Positions 38,501 to 49,400 of a stretch of DNA of 64,000 bases are shown piece by piece. Source of the DNA: Galdieria partita (taxonomy: Eukaryota > Rhodophyta > Bangiophyceae > Galdieriales > Galdieriaceae); contig BQMJ01000009.1 of assembly GCA_025991245.1 (NCBI GenBank), positions 124,001 to 188,000 of the forward strand, written 5' to 3'. A program made the translations under genes and the position numbers. Numbering within the stretch: position 1 is the first letter of the stretch; each line of letters opens with the position of its first letter. Below the pieces are notes generated by a model that was given only the letters and a program-made list of their open reading frames with translations, did no database searches and had not been told where the DNA came from.

Positions 38501-39322
38501 ATGACTTGTCTCCATTTTGTCGTATCGAGTCATTGTTGCCCTCAACGCTCCAAAAGTTGTAAAAGTTTTCGTTGTTGTATAAAAACAAACTGGAACGGTA
38601 AATCGGTATTCCCATGGCAACATCCATCGAACGGCTCTTTTCTCCGTTCTTGTTTAGACTCCAACTCTCCAAAGCACACAAAGGAACAAAACCGAGTTCC
38701 TAACGACAAACTGTTACTTACGCGCCAACAGTTGAATAGGTGTAAACGGTTTCTTGAACTATCGTACCACTCGACGTTGGAAGAGGTGGGACTTGTGGAA
38801 TACGGAGACGCCAAAGAAGCGGTTGAAATCAAGTTGCTGATTCAAAAGTGCGGAACTGATTATTTGGTAAAAAGTAGAGTAAATACGCGTTTGACTTGTG
38901 AATGTGATCGTTGTTTGAACCCATTTCGTTTGGCAGTGGAAGGTTATTTCCAGTTGTTGCTTGCTTCTAAACCCAACGTCGAAGAAGTATATCATAGTGC
39001 TCAACAAGAAGAAGCCAATCAATTGGCATCAACAACGCTTGGTTTTGAAGACTTGGAAATCGAAGTATGGGAACCTTTTACCTCAGATGTGGAACAAGTG
39101 TCGTTGTATTCTCATGTATATGACTCCATCATGTTATCTTTGCCCAGCAAGATATTGTGCGATGAAAGTTGTCCTGGCATTCCGATCGAAGAATACCAAA
39201 ACAACGTTGTTTCGGAGTCAACTTTATCAGTCGATAAAGAAGAAAAACAAGACAGAGAACAACAAGCCGTCGGTTGGGAAGATATATATAAATTGAAGGA
39301 TTACTTTCAAAAAGACTCGTGA
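38501..39322 (+). CDS. YceD/DUF177 family protein, probably plastid
   Basis: Single exon, 273 residues from the ATG at 38501. The middle and end follow the YceD (DUF177) plan: a Cys pair CECDRCLNPFRLAVEGYFQLLL, an acidic strand DLEIEVWEPF, and VYDSIMLSLPSKILCDESCPGI with the second Cys pair. Bacterial YceD and its plastid relatives are tied to accumulation of 23S rRNA and large-subunit assembly. The first 90 residues are Ser/Cys/Arg-rich without conservation (FVVSSHCCPQRSKSCKSFRCC), in keeping with a transit peptide. It starts 73 bp after the USP stop. Confidence 0.8.
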   Translation: MTCLHFVVSSHCCPQRSKSCKSFRCCIKTNWNGKSVFPWQHPSNGSFLRSCLDSNSPKHTKEQNRVPNDKLLLTRQQLNRCKRFLELSYHSTLEEVGLVEYGDAKEAVEIKLLIQKCGTDYLVKSRVNTRLTCECDRCLNPFRLAVEGYFQLLLASKPNVEEVYHSAQQEEANQLASTTLGFEDLEIEVWEPFTSDVEQVSLYSHVYDSIMLSLPSKILCDESCPGIPIEEYQNNVVSESTLSVDKEEKQDREQQAVGWEDIYKLKDYFQKDS

Positions 39323-39430
39323 CAAATAACGATTTTATTCTGCTGCAAGGACTGTTGTGCTTTCAGAATATCTTGTATCATATCCTTTGAAGAATAGTTT
39401 AGCTCTTCAACAACTGCAATAATAAAGCAA

Positions 39431-39968
39431 TCAGTCCTTTTCTTCAAAAAAGACATCATCGTAAAAAGTCCATTCAACTCGTTCTGGTTGGCTATGCAAA
39501 AGTGCTCTTGTTGAACGACGTCTTTCTCGAATAGTCTTTTTGGTCTCTTCCAAGGAAGCGCTATGCAAACGAGATAGCCACTGACTTTCCTTTTCTCCAT
39601 CCACCTAAGTTGCCATCCAATAGGGTCAATCCATAAATCATAAAGATTATGCTCTTATGCCAACAAACCTCTCCTAATAGTGCAACGTTCTCCCCTCGAA
39701 TGATGAACACTCCCAAAGGTTCATCACAATAAGAATCGTTCAACACAAAACGTTCAAAAGTATTCTCCAATACCAAATTGGCGTATTGATCATAGGAACG
39801 AAGAAATCCAATTATATAACGGCCATCGCGTTGGAGTACCAGTATTTGTCGGTCAATATGTTCTACAAGACTTCCAGCTCCAGGAATTCCACAACCTGGT
39901 ATTCCTTCTATCCAAGGACTTTCCAAGTTGGAGTCTTTGGATATGGACCACTGTGACAAGTCATTCAT
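39431..39968 (-). CDS. LSM1: Sm-like protein LSM1
   Basis: Two exons, 39968..39669 and 39604..39431, intron 64 nt with GTTTGT donor; 157 residues. The Sm fold is clear: SLVEHIDRQILVLQRDGRYIIGFLRSYDQYANLVLENTFER (Sm1) and YCDEPLGVFIIRGENVALLGEV (Sm2, with IIRGENV typical of LSM1). After splicing the tail reads DGEKESQWLSRLHSASLEETKK, matching the C-terminal helix by which LSM1 closes the LSM1-7 ring. LSM1-7 binds oligo(A)-tailed mRNA and promotes decapping. About 30 extra residues precede the Sm1 motif. A (CT)n tract lies directly upstream of the start. Confidence 0.93.
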
Positions 39969-39975
39969 GAACACA

Positions 39976-40000
39976 CCTCTTTCTCTCTCTTTCTCTCTCT
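39976..40000. repeat. (CT)n / (GA)n low-complexity tract
   Basis: About 25 bp made only of C and T, mostly CT and TTCTCTCT units, lie 8 bp upstream of the LSM1 start. On the LSM1 strand this is a GA-rich leader. Confidence 0.85.
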
Positions 40001-40108
40001 ATTCTGTCGTGTTCTCAACAACTCTGTCCAACCCACCCCAAATAAATCAAATTAAGAACACATTCCAAGTTTTCTACGGATTGGAGTATTTGTCTCATAT
40101 CTAAACAA

Positions 40109-40123
40109 ACACACACACACACA
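40109..40123. repeat. (AC)n microsatellite
   Basis: Seven AC units in a row lie in the spacer between LSM1 and the MFS transporter gene. Nothing else is seen in this spacer. Confidence 0.85.
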
Positions 40124-40158
40124 ATGTAGAATACAATTCAAAGCTACAATCATTTTCT

Positions 40159-41712
40159 TCACCTAAAAGTCTCCGTAGCAATGGTGACAAAAGATGAACG
40201 GTTCGATTGTTTGTGTATTCTATGGAATAAGAAACCCAAAATCACTGCAGCCCCTCCATAGAAAATGCCACAAATAATACATGCAACGGTAAGACTGTAC
40301 ACACGAGAAACCAAACCAAGAATAAGAGCCCCTCCTGAAAACAAGAATCTCGTGCCTAAGGAATAAACAGATCCCATTGTTGCACGACAAGAACTTGGAA
40401 GTAGATGATTTAAGTGAGTTATAAACATAGGTTGATTAATGCCCCGAACCATATTTAAAAGACATCCAATCACAACCACCCAAGGAGAAATCCACAGTCC
40501 AAGAGCAATAAAACAAGAAATCAGCCAAAGACCTAAAAATGATTGAGTCAAAAATAAGCCCAGTCTTCGATAGAACATCGGAGACAAGCAGGCGCCAAGT
40601 GCAACTGCAAAGTTTAAAACTGCCCAAGAAGGACCATATGCATCTAAAGACATGTTGGCTCGTTCAAAAAGTAACTGATAAAACCAAACAGCAGTATATG
40701 TGGCACATGATATAAATAAAGTAGAAGAAATAGCTTCAAAAACTTGACATATCCGCAAAGTACCCATAACTAAAATCCACTGATGATGAAACAAACGAAA
40801 ACACTGACAACCAACATCTAAAACTCCTTCGCGGTCAATATTCAATGGCTCCTCAACATTCAAAAGTTGCTGACTGGAATTATTCATATTCTGTTCACCG
40901 TCATCTAAAGAGAGAGACTCCAAATGGTTCCCTTTTTGTATTGCTTCTTCTGTGGTCCCTGACTCCTTTGGATCTTTCAAACTGAAAGGAATATATTCCT
41001 TCAAAGGTTCAATAGTAAAGTCTTCCGAATAATTGGGTTCATTTTCTTCTGTTCTAGCTTCCTCCAACTCAACCACATCGGAAGGATGGCTTGGTTCATA
41101 AGATTGTATGGGACTCTTCCAGTTTGGCTCTATCAACCCAAGGGTAACAAGACAAGCTATAACAAAAGGAAGAGCTGTAGCAGAGACCGCCAAACGAACA
41201 GTGCCCCAAGTTGCCAGAAATCCACCTAGAATAGCACAAGAACCTTCTACCGTTTGCGAAACAAATACATTAGAAGACTCTCTGTCCAAGGCTTCCGCTG
41301 AGCGATTGAGTTCCGCAGCAGTTTCGTACAGAATAGCGGTATCTGTACCAGACCATGCAGCACTTCCTGCAGCAAGCAAAAATTCTGCAATACAACAAGT
41401 AACAAAAGAATGGGCACTTCCATAAACTACAAAAGCCATAATTTTCAAAGCACAAGCAATAACCAAGGTTTTCTTTCTTCCCAAAGTATCTGAAGTTATA
41501 CCAGAAGGAAGTTCCAACGATACTACGGAAATGGAGTTCACTACTTGAAGAGTAAATATCTTTTGGACGTCCAAGCCGATCTCACGAGACCAAAAGACGT
41601 TAAACACTGCTTGTCCTAGTAGTGCCATATTTAAAGCTCTTGCAATGGGTATGAGAACTAAGTTTCTTTCTAAACGTTTCGTTCTTTGTGCAAAAGCAAC
41701 GGAATCCACCAT
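40159..41712 (-). CDS. Major facilitator superfamily transporter
   Basis: Single exon of 517 residues. About twelve hydrophobic spans are grouped six plus six around a long acidic central loop (residues ~205-290, with EEARTEENEPNYSEDF). Between spans 2 and 3 is SGITSDTLGRKKTLVIACALK, the MFS motif A (GxxxDxxGRKK). The C-terminal half has LNMVRGINQPMFITHLNHLLPSSCRATMGSVYSLGTR, a pattern seen in MFS proteins of bacterial and plastid origin. The substrate cannot be read from sequence. No clear targeting leader is present; the N-terminus starts directly with QRTKRLERNLVLIPIAR. It has no introns, unlike most neighbours of its length. Confidence 0.85.
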   Translation of the reverse strand: MVDSVAFAQRTKRLERNLVLIPIARALNMALLGQAVFNVFWSREIGLDVQKIFTLQVVNSISVVSLELPSGITSDTLGRKKTLVIACALKIMAFVVYGSAHSFVTCCIAEFLLAAGSAAWSGTDTAILYETAAELNRSAEALDRESSNVFVSQTVEGSCAILGGFLATWGTVRLAVSATALPFVIACLVTLGLIEPNWKSPIQSYEPSHPSDVVELEEARTEENEPNYSEDFTIEPLKEYIPFSLKDPKESGTTEEAIQKGNHLESLSLDDGEQNMNNSSQQLLNVEEPLNIDREGVLDVGCQCFRLFHHQWILVMGTLRICQVFEAISSTLFISCATYTAVWFYQLLFERANMSLDAYGPSWAVLNFAVALGACLSPMFYRRLGLFLTQSFLGLWLISCFIALGLWISPWVVVIGCLLNMVRGINQPMFITHLNHLLPSSCRATMGSVYSLGTRFLFSGGALILGLVSRVYSLTVACIICGIFYGGAAVILGFLFHRIHKQSNRSSFVTIATETFR

Positions 41713-41842
41713 AAAGGAAAACGAAAACTTTAAGACGTATCAATAATAGCAAAATCCAATGAGAAGAATGAGACTAACTATTCTAAACAAAATTCCAAAA
41801 TTCAACTCACCACAAAATATAAAGTGGATGGGAATCGTCTCT

Positions 41843-42333
41843 CTATTCATCCTTTTCTTCTTCAACAAAGCCCGCTCTTTCCAATACTATATCGACCAGC
41901 TTCTCGTGAACACCTAATGGCTCCACAACTCTGCAAGTCACATCATTAAACTGACTGCTACAATCTTTGGCCATACGTGGAATATCTACTGTCGAATGTC
42001 TTCCAGGGAACAAGAAGAACGGACAAATGACTATGCTCCTTGCATTATTTTCAACACAACAAGTAAACGCCTCCTTCAAATCAGGTTTCGCCAACTCCAT
42101 ATGAGCAAAAGTAACAAATATATTGGGACAACGTTTGGCAACCAAAGAAGCAACTTTGGCAATTTGGTCGTTTGCTTCAGGAAGCGTGCTACCGTGGTCT
42201 ATCAATATGATAGCTCTCTGACAAACAACCTCTGTGACGTTCTGAATAAAAGAAAAAGTTTGACTTTTCTGTCTGAAACGTTTCCAACCATATCCAAACT
42301 TACAGATTCCTCTATGATTGGAGTAACTTCCAT
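41843..42333 (-). CDS. sirB: Sirohydrochlorin ferrochelatase SirB (CbiX family)
   Basis: Two exons, 42333..42304 and 42241..41843, intron 62 nt; 142 residues, the size of the short plant/cyanobacterial form. It inserts Fe2+ into sirohydrochlorin to give siroheme for nitrite and sulfite reductases. Visible motifs: AIILIDHGSTLPEANDQI with the metal-binding His, FVTFAHMELAKPDLKEAF with the second His, and ICPFFLFPGRHSTVDIP. The C-terminus is charged (FVEEEKDE). Only about 20 residues precede the domain, so a transit peptide is absent or lies in an unseen exon. The ATG is 57 bp from the divergent GATA factor ATG. Confidence 0.92.
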
Positions 42334-42390
42334 GATGACAAGTTCTTGCCAATTCCCCTCCCAACTGGAAATTCAACATTGGGTAGTTGA

Positions 42391-43089
42391 ATGGATCGAG
42401 ATGCCTTTGGATCCAACATTTCTGGAGCAACATTATGTAAACTAGAAAAGTTTTTAGAAAATGAACCTGAAGGGTTTCCAGAGTTTCCACAAGATACAAA
42501 GGATGAGGATGAAGAAGAAACCGCTTTACTAACACCTATAGTGTCAATATTGGGTGAAGTAAGACAAAGCGCCAAGAATGTTTGTCAGTTGGCAGTGGAG
42601 TGGAGATATTTGCACCCAGAAACAAAGCAAAAGATAACGTTAGAAAATGAAGATTATGTTCGTGGCTTAGTTCCAGAGGTTTATGCTGCATACCTCTTGA
42701 AGAGAAGGAAGCCTGTTTTGGAAGCAGAAGCGGTATGGAATACATTGCCGTCGCAAGACGAAATATCTGACAAGGAAGAAGTTGTTGAGGACAGAGCCAT
42801 TGAAGACTTTGAAGACATGGGTGACACAACTTCTATTTTAGAAGCAGATAGCAGTTGTTTGGAGTCTGAAGAGAGTTCATATTCTCCTTCTGAAGTTTCC
42901 CATTCACGTAGAGTCTACATGAAGAGAAGCTCCCTTAAAGTTTCAATGAAAAATAAGGAATGTTTGGATCATTGCACGCATTGTGGAAAGTCAAAAGAAG
43001 AAACTCCTATGATGAGAAAGGGTCCTAGTGGCAAGACAGAGTTATGCAATGCTTGTGGTTTGCGATTTGCGAAATATGGAAAGCTTTGA
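42391..43089 (+). CDS. GATA-type zinc finger transcription factor
   Basis: Single exon, 232 residues. One GATA finger ends the protein: [14 protein letters not shown]...[19 protein letters not shown], spacing C-X2-C-X20-C-X2-C. The spacer is longer than the usual 17-18. The chain stops five residues after the finger core, so the basic tail common in GATA factors is almost absent. The N-terminal 180 residues are acidic ([34 protein letters not shown]) and could activate transcription. GATA factors control light and nitrogen genes in algae and plants; the neighbouring siroheme gene is suggestive, but no target can be read here. Confidence 0.88.
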   Translation: MDRDAFGSNISGATLCKLEKFLENEPEGFPEFPQDTKDEDEEETALLTPIVSILGEVRQSAKNVCQLAVEWRYLHPETKQKITLENEDYVRGLVPEVYAAYLLKRRKPVLEAEAVWNTLPSQDEISDKEEVVEDRAIEDFEDMGDTTSILEADSSCLESEESSYSPSEVSHSRRVYMKRSSLKVSMKNKECLDHCTHCGKSKEETPMMRKGPSGKTELCNACGLRFAKYGKL

Positions 43090-43473
43090 AGAGATATTTT
43101 CAGAATAGTAACTTTTTTGAACGAAGAAGAGAGACATACAGTCGATAAAGAGTAGATAAATGGACATCCACGGTAGAGATTCTGATTGTGATCGTTCTTA
43201 TTTTTCTTTTGTTAGATGGAGCATAGCTAACTAGGAAAGATTTGATGAGCTTTGTTCTTACAAGATTGAGAAATATATATAGAGCAGTATAATAAATGGA
43301 ATGATTGATAGAGAATGTGGATATGAATGAATTCGACTCTAAAGGTTGCAAGTATTCTTTTGATTCTAGTGCAAACACTTGTCTTGCGAATTGTAACTAC
43401 CTTTTGTTGTAGTGATAAGAGTAACGATGAGACTTTCAACAATTTTGGAATAAATGCAAGTCACAATCAATGA
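43090..43473. other. Intergenic region before UTP20
   Basis: AT-rich spacer of 384 bp holding the 3' end of the GATA gene and the promoter of UTP20. There are short TATA-rich patches (ATATATATAGAGC near 43273). I see no coding exon or RNA gene. Confidence 0.5.
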
Positions 43474-46400
43474 ATGGACGGTGAAACTGTTGATCGTTCA
43501 TTTATTCCTGTCGGGAATATGTCGACGAAAGTTCTCAACGAATTAGAGAGCAGAGGCAACAAAAAGTACAAGGTTAGTTCGTTATAATGCAGCTAGCCCT
43601 TGGAATTGAACTTGAAAATATATAGTTTCTCAAGAAGAAGGATAGATTGAGCCTAGTAAATATTGGAGAATACAGACAATGGACAGAGCCGTAAGTCAAT
43701 CCTGCAAATATCTTTTGAAAAGTTTATGAATTCAAACACTCTTTAGTGTGCGTCAAGAGAAGCTTAAAAAACCAAACTTTACTTTTTTCCGAGAAGCTTT
43801 GGATTATTGGTCAGAATTGGACGTTTCTGCAGACTTTGTTAGTTTTCGACAAAAAGCAAACCTTTATGGCCATTCTTTATCGTTGTTATTAGCAAAGCGT
43901 CGACGCATTGTGAAGCTGCTATTAAATAGACTACGTAAAAGACCGAGAACTATTGCTTTTAACAGTCTCTGTGGGTGTCTTCTTGCTTTTGTAAGAGATA
44001 TCCGACATCGCTTTGTAGAATATATTCCCGTAACTTGGAAAATTTTAACTGAATTTGTGGACTTTGGAAGCGAGGAAATATCATCTTGCATATTTTCTAC
44101 TTTGAATAGCCTTGGAAAACTCTTATGGGAACCTCTGTTGGAACACTTTCCAAAGACATGGGATCTCTGGAAGCCGTTAGTTGTACACAAGACAAAACAA
44201 GTTAGAGAGTTGGCTGCTCAATGTTTCGGCTTTGTTCTTAGAAAGGGACTTGTGGAAGATGTACTACCAAATATAATATCTCGATTGCTTCAAGAAGTAG
44301 CAGTTCCTGTCCAAACCTCTATGAAAAGCCAAGAAATGTTTCAGTATTCTCTGAATGGAGTTTGTGAATGTTTCATACAAATGTTATTATCACCGATGGG
44401 AAAGCAACTGTCATCAAAGTCTGATTTAGTTTTGAAGACATTACTAGAAGAGGCATTCAAAGGCAACGAATTATTTGCTTGTTCAGGATTTCTTGTTTTG
44501 CAACAGTTGTTTTTAAGGATTTCAAAGCAAATTCCCGAATCAGGAACACAGTGGATAATGACCCATTTATTAGACGTGCAGAAACAAGTTTTATGTTCCA
44601 ATCAAGCAGTTACTGATATGGAAAGAAATTCTTCACGTTGGTTTCATTCTTTTTTGTCTACGTGTTTGATAGGCTTTTGTTGTTCGAATGTCTTTTCCGA
44701 TGCCATAAGTGTTGATATTATTTGGAAAGCATTTCGATCGATATTTGAAGTGACGGACAAAATAAGTGAAAAGTACCCCATGAAAAGCTTTGCTTATTCT
44801 TGTCTCTTTTACTCATTTGAACATTTGTTGTTACTTTTGGCGAACAAGGATTCAAGTCAATTGCATATTCTTTGGAGTCAGTTGATGGAAAAGTATGTTC
44901 AAAATGCATACTTTCCTCTTTTTCTAGAGAGAATCATTTTACATTCGTCAAAACTTGTCGATATGTTAAGATATAATCATTTTTATTTATATTGGGATCG
45001 ATTCAAAGTTTTTCCAGAAAATCCATTTCATTGGCAAGTACTTTTAGCTCTTTGTAGACAACATATAGAGATCGATGTTGATATTGAAATGATACGACAA
45101 CTCTTTTCTGTTGCACTGTCTTATCTTTCCAACCATACAAGTGAAGTGCGATTATTTATGTCGTTGCTTGATGTGAGTTGTGAGATGCGAGATGAGGTGA
45201 TGTTGAGAGAATGGGAATCGTTTCTGGACAAACATTATTTAGGAAAGCGACCATTAGATTTCTCTTCGAAATGGTTTATGGCTCGAGTATGTTCAAAAAT
45301 GATTATTTCCGGTTGTTCCTTGAGCAGTTCATTTCATGAATGGATACAAGAGCTAGTTTTACTAGAGGATGAAGTAGAGACTCAAGTGTTAGGAGCAGCA
45401 GTGATGTCCATACGGGCACATGGCATATTGTGTAAGAAAGCAACAGTTTCTTTCAACTTGAAGGAAACTGTTCCAAAGCATTTGTTCAATTGTCTGTTGT
45501 TTTCTTCCGTCAAAAAAAGACAAACGGTGTTGGAATTGTTATTAGTTATTGGAAAATGGATTGAATGGAAGGATTGTTTCATATTGGAGTTGATATTGGC
45601 TGTCGAGAGTGTACCCAAGATTCCAACATATGTTTCAGAGTCATTGTTAAAGACTCAACGAGTGATTGACTATTTACAATTGCGAAAAAAAGATCGATTC
45701 TCAGTTCTAGATAGTTCACCTGTTATGTATGTATTATGTTTTGAGGCTGCGAATTGGTTACGATGTGAGTTATCTCCTGTACAACCAAACGTTTACGAAA
45801 TTTGGAAATATTTATGCAGTCTTTGTCCGAATACGTCACTGTTTGTGGTAAAACAAGTTTTATCAACAGAGTTGAGACAGAAAATGGAGAGGCCGTGTAT
45901 AAAAGAGAATGATTCCTCGTCAGTCATGTGCAATGAACATACAGTACAAACTGTCATTTTGCAATGGATGCAATCAAGACACAAGTATTTCAAGTCGTTC
46001 ATGTTCTATTATGAAACTTTAAAAAGTCTCGATGAGAATGATCAAAATTCTAATCATACTCAAAGAATGGCGTTATCGAGCATGATGGATGATGGATACA
46101 AGGATTTATCGGATGAAAGAATGAATTTCAGTTCATGGCATATTCAGTTGCTGAAGGCAATAGAAACAACCCTTTTTGAAAGCGAAATCATTGCACTATA
46201 TCTTTTGAAGAATTATTTTATGATTGTGGTTTCTAGGAATGTTGATAAGAATACTTTGGTGGAATGGAATATCCAATTGATGGAACGTTATTTATCACTT
46301 TTCTTATGTTTTCATGAAGAACAGCAGAGTCATACAACATTTACAGAATGGATAAAAGACAATTATCAAGCCATTGAAAATAGACTTTTATCCGTTATTG

Positions 46401-49400
46401 TAAGTGGTAAGGGAAAAACTCAACAGTTGGCGTTATCATGTCAAGTTCGTTGTATGCGGCCATTCCTGTTATCCTATGAAACATGGCTTCGTCGTTTGCA
46501 AAATACAAAACATTTTAAAGAAGTGTATACTCATTTCTTTGCAGCATTATTTGAGGATAAGAACATTCAAAAGCCAGAAACATCGGAAACTTCATTATCT
46601 ATTCAATCCTCACATTTAATGGACGTGAAAAAGTTGGTTCTTCATATATTACTGGGAAAGTTGAACGATAGAACTGAACGAACTAAACTTGAAACTAGTG
46701 TTATGACCTTACTTTCAGGTTTTCGACAACCTGAAGATGTGAAACTGGTTTGGCATTTGTTATGGCAACCTTTATTAGACTGTATGGGTCTTGGCCAAGT
46801 AGAAGAGATATTGGAGCACATACGTGATATTCCTTTGAATGAAAAACTTCACTTCAATCGTCGTTTGGAGAAAATACAAAATGCCATTCCTCTTTCGTTG
46901 TTTGAGTTGACTATGCGACAAATTTTGCAAAAGTGGTGCATTGGTTGTTTATATTGTACTCAAGAGGAAGAGGGAAATGTTTACGTGGAGAATAACAAAG
47001 AGAATAGGCAGCAGCTTCGATCAACCAGTCTCCATATCTTATCCTCTATCATAGATTCATCGTTGCCTCTTTCAGAGTTTATGATCTCCAACATTTTTGA
47101 ATGGTTAGTAAATATACGTTCCACGTTGGAAAGATACCAACCTAGTGGTGGCCAAACACCAGCAATGCTAATATTTCTTGATAAGATTAGCTCTTATGAA
47201 CCTTTTACACTTCGCATTTTAGAAAATGAGCATCTTTCTCAATCTCTTGTGGAGCTGGTTTTGAAGTTTATTCATGATCGTCATCAGAAGGAAGCTACTC
47301 TATTCTACTGTTTGTCTATTTGGAAGAACCTTTTCAATATTTCTCAAGAGAAAGAAATTTCTTTTGGTTGGTTGGAAAGAAAATCCACACGAGAAGAGAT
47401 ATGGATATCCTTGACAAACAATATTTTGGGCATTTGGGATACAGTGAAGAGGCCTGGTAAAAGTCAGTCAAGGAAGCTACAGTTGCTAGAATCTCTATTG
47501 GAAATGATGATTCAATATGATTGTCATCAAAAAGTCACTACAGAGATAGTCGAACAACTTCAAGGTCCATTCCAAAATGTTTTGAAACGTATTAGTACTA
47601 CTCTCGGAGATGTTCGGTATTGGATACATGCGTCTCATGTGGCGGAGAAAAGCAAGGAATGGATGGTTTTATATATTCACAGAATGGATAGTCAGAAATG
47701 GCTTTTGGATTCAATTGGCTCTCAACTGGTATATATTGTTGTTCAACTGAACACTGTTCATCTGGAGGATCAAAGTATAGTTGAAAAGATCGATATGATG
47801 TTACTTGAATTGTGCAAATATCTGGCGGAGACATTATCAGAGAGTTGGTTGAATATTGTTTCAGAACGTCTATCTGATATGTTAAGTACTGTAAATGAAA
47901 ATGTAGAGCGTAGATTCAATGCTTTGCAAGTCATTGTCTCTAGTTTGGAGTCGTTGATAGAGCCATCGACAGAACACAGCTTGGAAGGACTATTAGTTGC
48001 TAATGGAGGATATTCTTTCCCCAGTTGCATATCTTTAGTATTTCTTAGTTATGCATGTTTCAGGAACATTGTTTTAGAGGACCTCAGTTTACGCAATTTA
48101 GCTGGAAGATGTTTGACATTGGTGGGAAGATGTTTCATAGCACAGTTGGAGAATAGTGTAAATGATGTGTTGATTCCTTCGATGCAATGTGATGTTGTAT
48201 TGGAAAAGTTGGTGGACGCTTGTAATATGTTGTTGTTTTCACAGTCGTCTTTTGGCATTCAGAGAGTATTGATGATGACTCTTGGTACTTGGGTATCTAC
48301 GTGGTACTCCGTACGTAGTAATGAATCAAGTTGTCGAGCTATTCAAATACCTTGTTTAGAATGCTTCTTTCCATTGGTTTCTAATCATGGGAACAGCCTA
48401 GAAGAGAGTTGGTTTGCTAATATGGTCCATTTACAAGTACATCGTCGTTGTCGTGCGTGCTTAGAAGTGAGTCGAAAAGTGGATGATATTTGTCAACCTT
48501 TTGCAAAGAGACTCATGAAATTTGTCATTTCATGGACATTCGAAAGATGTTTAGAAACAGTAACTAAGGATAGAGATGGAACAGTCGAACAGTGGTATCA
48601 AGTAATGAGTGTTTTGGTCGATACAAGTGTCCAGAAGATCCCATGGCAAGATTATAAACAATATTTGGAAAGGATATTAAAGAAATGGATTCATATGAAG
48701 AACTCCTTGCATCCAAGTTCTAAGAAGGAGTGGAATCTATGGATAAAACTTGGTGAATTCTTTATTAATTCTTTACCAAAATGGATGGAAAAGATGAAGA
48801 AGGACGGAGAGTTGAATCTAGAAAAGGATTGGAACGAATATGAAGGAAAATCGAATGAATCGCAGCATTGGGTATCCATTTCCAATCCTTATCAAAAATA
48901 TATGGAAGAAAGATTGATTCCTTTGATTGCCCGAATATTAACGGAATTCAGCTACTCTTCAGTCTCCATTGGAGAAAAGAAATATAGCCGCATCACTCCA
49001 CAATTTGCCAATCTTCTTATTCGTGCTCTGCATAGTTTGGCTGAATCTCAGCGTGAAAAATACGTAAATGAAATTATGCGCTATTTGACCAGTCAGATTC
49101 GTTCCAAGTCTGAACGACAAAGAGAGTTGGCAAGGAATTGTTTTTGTATGATGTTGAAGCAATGGGGAGTTTCGTATGTATCTCGTATATCTGGTAAGAA
49201 TGTTGTGTGTTGTGTTTATTTTTCAAAACTTAAGACTATTGCTTGAATAGATGCAACAAAGGCCAGTTGTCGGAACGGATTGGGAGTTTATGTATTGGGT
49301 TATTCTATTTTTTGCTATATGAAATGTCTAGCTGAAAATGATATGACCGTGGAAGATGCTGAATTGATTAGAGAGTGGATGAATATCTTTCAGCAAGAAA

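Noticed and set aside
39307-39600. 97-codon minus-strand frame at the 3' end of LSM1
   Set aside because: It overlaps LSM1 exon 2 in another frame. The spliced LSM1 frame matches the family and ends at 39431.
40561-40620. GGCGCC inside the MFS gene, and further copies inside exons at 14658, 27290, 61306 and 61496
   Set aside because: These copies lack the TTT flank or lie within codons or between 3' ends, so they are not counted as E2F-like promoter sites.
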